Positions 62,001-64,000 of a DNA stretch of 64,000 bases are shown one piece after another. The first letter of the stretch is position 1. Each line of letters opens with the position of its first letter. This stretch comes from Paramecium pentaurelia. Lineage: Eukaryota > Ciliophora > Oligohymenophorea > Peniculida > Parameciidae. The translations under genes and the position numbers were made by a program. Location of the stretch: contig CAJJDO010000005.1 in NCBI GenBank assembly GCA_905183005.1, positions 62,001 through 126,000 of the forward strand, given 5' to 3'. Under the pieces are notes generated by a model, which saw only the letters and a list, made by a program, of their open reading frames with translations, ran no database searches and had not been told where the DNA came from.

Positions 62001-62867
62001 TCGTCTTTTATCATAAATTGGTGAAGATCTTATTAAAAGTGATTAAAGTCCACTTGTTGTAAAGAAACTATTTGTTATGGCTGCATTAGAAGTTGATCTA
62101 TATAAAAAGAAGTTATATGATGTTACTATGACTGCTTAAAATAATACAATTGCTCATACATTAGATTAATTAGTTACAAATGATTTAAATCATTCTGCTG
62201 ATAAAGTACTCAATAATCCTTGGAGATAAGCAGAAGCTTGGCATTTCTATATTTTAACACAAAAATTTCTCTATTCTGGTAATTACAAATATGCATTGTA
62301 ATTTATCTAATATTATTATAAATAGAAAATCTGCCATTAGATTATGTGAATTTGAATTAGATATGGATCCTAAAAGGATATATTCTTTACTAGCTCTTGC
62401 TGCTTATTATAATAAATCATATAAAGAATGTGCCAGAGCTTTTGTAAAACTAGAAAACTTGGACAATATTAGCGAAGAAGAGAGGGAGAGATATCAATAA
62501 GTTGCTGCATAAATTTTTGTAAAGTATGATAAGATAATAATCAAATCATAGAAATGCACCAGAAGATTAAGTTTGTGATGCTATTCAATGTCCAAAACCT
62601 TCTTGTGGTAATAAAAAAATTACTGAATAGTAATAATAAAGTTTATTATATAATAGTTAATTATTCTGTAAAGAATGTGGAACCATTTTCGGTGTTTGTG
62701 TGGCTTCTGGAAAATCTATATATGGATAGAAGTTTTACACTTGTAAAGCCTGCAAACATAAGATGATTGATCAGGAAGTCTAAAGCCAAGCATTAAAATT
62801 TTGTTCACTTTGTCATACACCAATAGATTTTAATAGATTTGGAAAACATGGAGACAAATAATTATGA
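59064..62867 (+). CDS. IFT121: IFT121/WDR35, intraflagellar transport complex A subunit
   Basis: Retrograde ciliary transport protein. 1,205 residues after seven introns of 22-29 nt (3618 nt spliced). It aligns end to end, from memory, with WDR35: MFSFLVKKLGLLNQGKVHCI; QKLTTSDDQGQIIVWINLGN; WVEEMVNNRQKSNVTDMKWS; IIYEDGAVIIGSVEGNRLWG; then a second WD40 propeller (SSVRWSPNGSMFAVAGS; GVGQTVYVANLKLDYKWSYL). The TPR-like region has WQLLAQKALEELDFSVAEKC, YLKLEDYAGLQFIKRILDYD, MAKSAIKCFEKAGDIKKAID and YSLLALAAYYNKSYKECARA. The C-terminal zinc site is CVASGKSIYGQKFYTCKACK and FCSLCHTPIDFNRFG. Length equals human WDR35 (about 1,180). Confidence 0.95.
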
Positions 62868-63233
62868 AATTAATAATAAAAATATCATTTTAATAGTTAT
62901 TAAACTGGATGTATCTTTCAATTCAAAATAAACTACAACAATAATGAGAATGTCGAATTTCTTATTTAAATTGAGACAATTTATCAAAAGGAAGTAATTA
63001 GAATTCTTGTGATTAATAAAAAATTCTAATCAGAAATTTCTTAAAATGATGAAGAAATTTATAAGAATAATTATGAAATGTAAGAAGAACTAAATAAATT
63101 ATCATAAGAAATTATGTCTCTTATCAATAAATTTCCTTAATAATTTAGTGAGTTTTATGATAAATATTGCCTAATCAAACTTTGTGATTATAAAATTCAA
63201 TTTCCCATAGGATCTGCCATTAATATGGGATGA
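62868..63233 (+). other. Open frame directly after the IFT121 stop, same frame; status unclear
   Basis: 121 sense codons follow the IFT121 TGA in the same frame and end at TGA 63231-63233. The peptide looks coding: CIFQFKINYNNNENVEFLIQ, YEMQEELNKLSQEIMSLINK, FPQQFSEFYDKYCLIKLCDY and FPIGSAINMG. There is no ATG before about codon 70 in this frame. I could not find an upstream ATG plus intron that enters it. It is either a small gene with an unseen first exon, or a readthrough extension, or chance. No family recognised. Confidence 0.35.
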
Positions 63234-63298
63234 TCAATCAATATATTTAAAAAAAATAGATTTTAACATTAAATTAGGATAAAGGTATATTTTAAAAG

Positions 63299-63544
63299 AT
63301 GATGATTTTTTATGAAGGCTATTTTAGAATAATGAAAGAAAGTGGTGAATTAAATTTTGATTAGTTATTTGTAGAATGGAAGAATATAATGAGATATGGA
63401 ATTAATCTAAAACAATTTTTAATATAAAGGTTTAATGAAAAAAATTATGTTCCTCATAGATAGAGATTTGATGATTTAAAAACAATATAATTTATTTATA
63501 AAAGGGTATTTTTGTAAAGGCAAAAAAATGAAGAGGAGGATTGA
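63299..63544 (+). CDS. Short ORF, function unknown
   Basis: 81 residues, MMIFYEGYFRIMKESGELNF... then KQFLIQRFNEKNYVPHRQRF, ending EEED. Charged, no recognised domain. It may be the 5' remnant of the decayed MORN-like region downstream. Confidence 0.3.
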
Positions 63545-63857
63545 AACAAAAAATTAAAGAAATGAAGGTGAATTTTTATAATGATAAATTTCAATAGGTA
63601 GGGAATATTATATTTTGAAAATAGTAAAACATACAAAGGAAATTTGAAGAATGATAAATTAGATACGAAGATAGTATTATTTTATTGATATATAAGGAGG
63701 TTTTATGAATACTTAATGAAAAGGATATTTTAGAGATACAAATAATTTGGTATATGAAGGAGAATGGAAATATAATAGAAAAATGGTTTAGATAAAATGG
63801 AAAAGAAATATATGTTAAATGGAATGATGGTAATTTATAGGAAGATATATAATAATG
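63545..63857 (+). pseudogene. Decayed MORN-repeat coding remnant
   Basis: Pieces of MORN repeats appear in different frames: YFENSKTYKGNLKNDKLD, then VYEGEWKYNRKNGL, then NGKEIYVKWNDGNLQEDIQQ. Between them are frame changes and TGA codons that no 20-35-nt GT...AG intron I could find removes. The intact MORN gene at 52026-53226 shows what an unbroken array looks like here. Described as broken; no restored sequence is given. Confidence 0.45.
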
Positions 63858-64000
63858 ATTAAGAAATTAATGAAATTATAATCAGTATTATTTTTCATTT
63901 AAAATTTTACATTTTCTAACTGATCAGTTGTTCATTCATTATTATAAAATGTATTATTATTAGTTTTACATAAATGAAATCCTAATTATTCCAATTAAAA
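63858..64000. other. Right end of window, nothing recognised
   Basis: AT-rich. A frame runs to the edge, but its composition is not clearly protein-like. Confidence 0.4.

Noticed and set aside
1..64000. tRNA, rRNA or telomeric repeats
   Set aside because: I saw no cloverleaf-like GG-T-loop words or GGGGTT/GGGTTT repeats; a dedicated tRNA scan would be needed to be sure.

Overview
The window is ciliate DNA, most probably Paramecium somatic (macronuclear) genome. The evidence is in the sequence. It is very AT-rich. Almost every long gene is open only if TAA and TAG are read as glutamine and TGA is the sole stop. Introns are tiny (about 20-35 nt, GTA...TAG) and splitting the genes at these introns gives coding lengths divisible by three. 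Genes are packed a few to a few hundred bases apart on both strands. One clear case is the ABC transporter at 53309-57288, where the invariant Gln of the LSGGQ signature is encoded by TAA. Read with the standard code, the window looks empty.

Layout. 1-4.9 kb: a TMEM63/CSC1-like channel (running off the left edge), importin-alpha, and a secretory type I membrane protein. 5-14 kb: a small unknown gene, an LRR protein, an LSD1-type zinc-finger protein and a mitotic-type cyclin, cut up by three contig overlaps. 14.3-26 kb: an exportin-7-like karyopherin, low-complexity proteins, a trichocyst matrix protein, two coiled-coil proteins, an SCP/FCP-type phosphatase and a small secreted Cys-rich protein. 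27-37 kb: a Sen1-type helicase, a basic protein with F-P-IN repeats, a diflavin reductase, a SHIPPO-repeat protein, a divergent protein kinase and an unknown. 37-42 kb: a long coiled-coil protein and the RNase P subunit p30. 42.2-43.5 kb: a 23-bp minisatellite. 43.8-53.3 kb: archaemetzincin, an arrestin-like protein, an RBR ubiquitin ligase, unknowns, mitoribosomal mL43 and a MORN protein. 53.3-63 kb: an ABCC transporter, an alpha-solenoid protein and IFT121/WDR35. The right end holds unclear or decayed ORFs, including MORN-like remnants.

The assembly has four single-N joins (6266, 9469, 12815, 28333). In each, the bases after the N repeat the 1.06-1.78 kb before it, so overlapping contigs were laid end to end instead of merged. 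The four large direct repeats are therefore best treated as artefacts, and the partial gene copies in them as duplicates of one locus.

Functionally the window is a random slice of a ciliate genome: nuclear transport (importin-alpha, exportin-7-like), RNA processing (Sen1-type, RPP30), cilia (IFT121, SHIPPO protein, MORN and coiled-coil proteins), secretion (trichocyst matrix), and signalling or turnover (kinase, phosphatase, cyclin, RBR ligase). I found no operon logic and no defence or mobile system. The most unusual items are the intron-like minisatellite, a TGA that separates two same-frame coding blocks at 39947, a start codon apparently split by an intron at about 5.4 kb, a kinase with altered HRD and DFG motifs, an archaemetzincin whose last zinc Cys is replaced by His, and lipid-anchor-like N termini on two otherwise soluble proteins.
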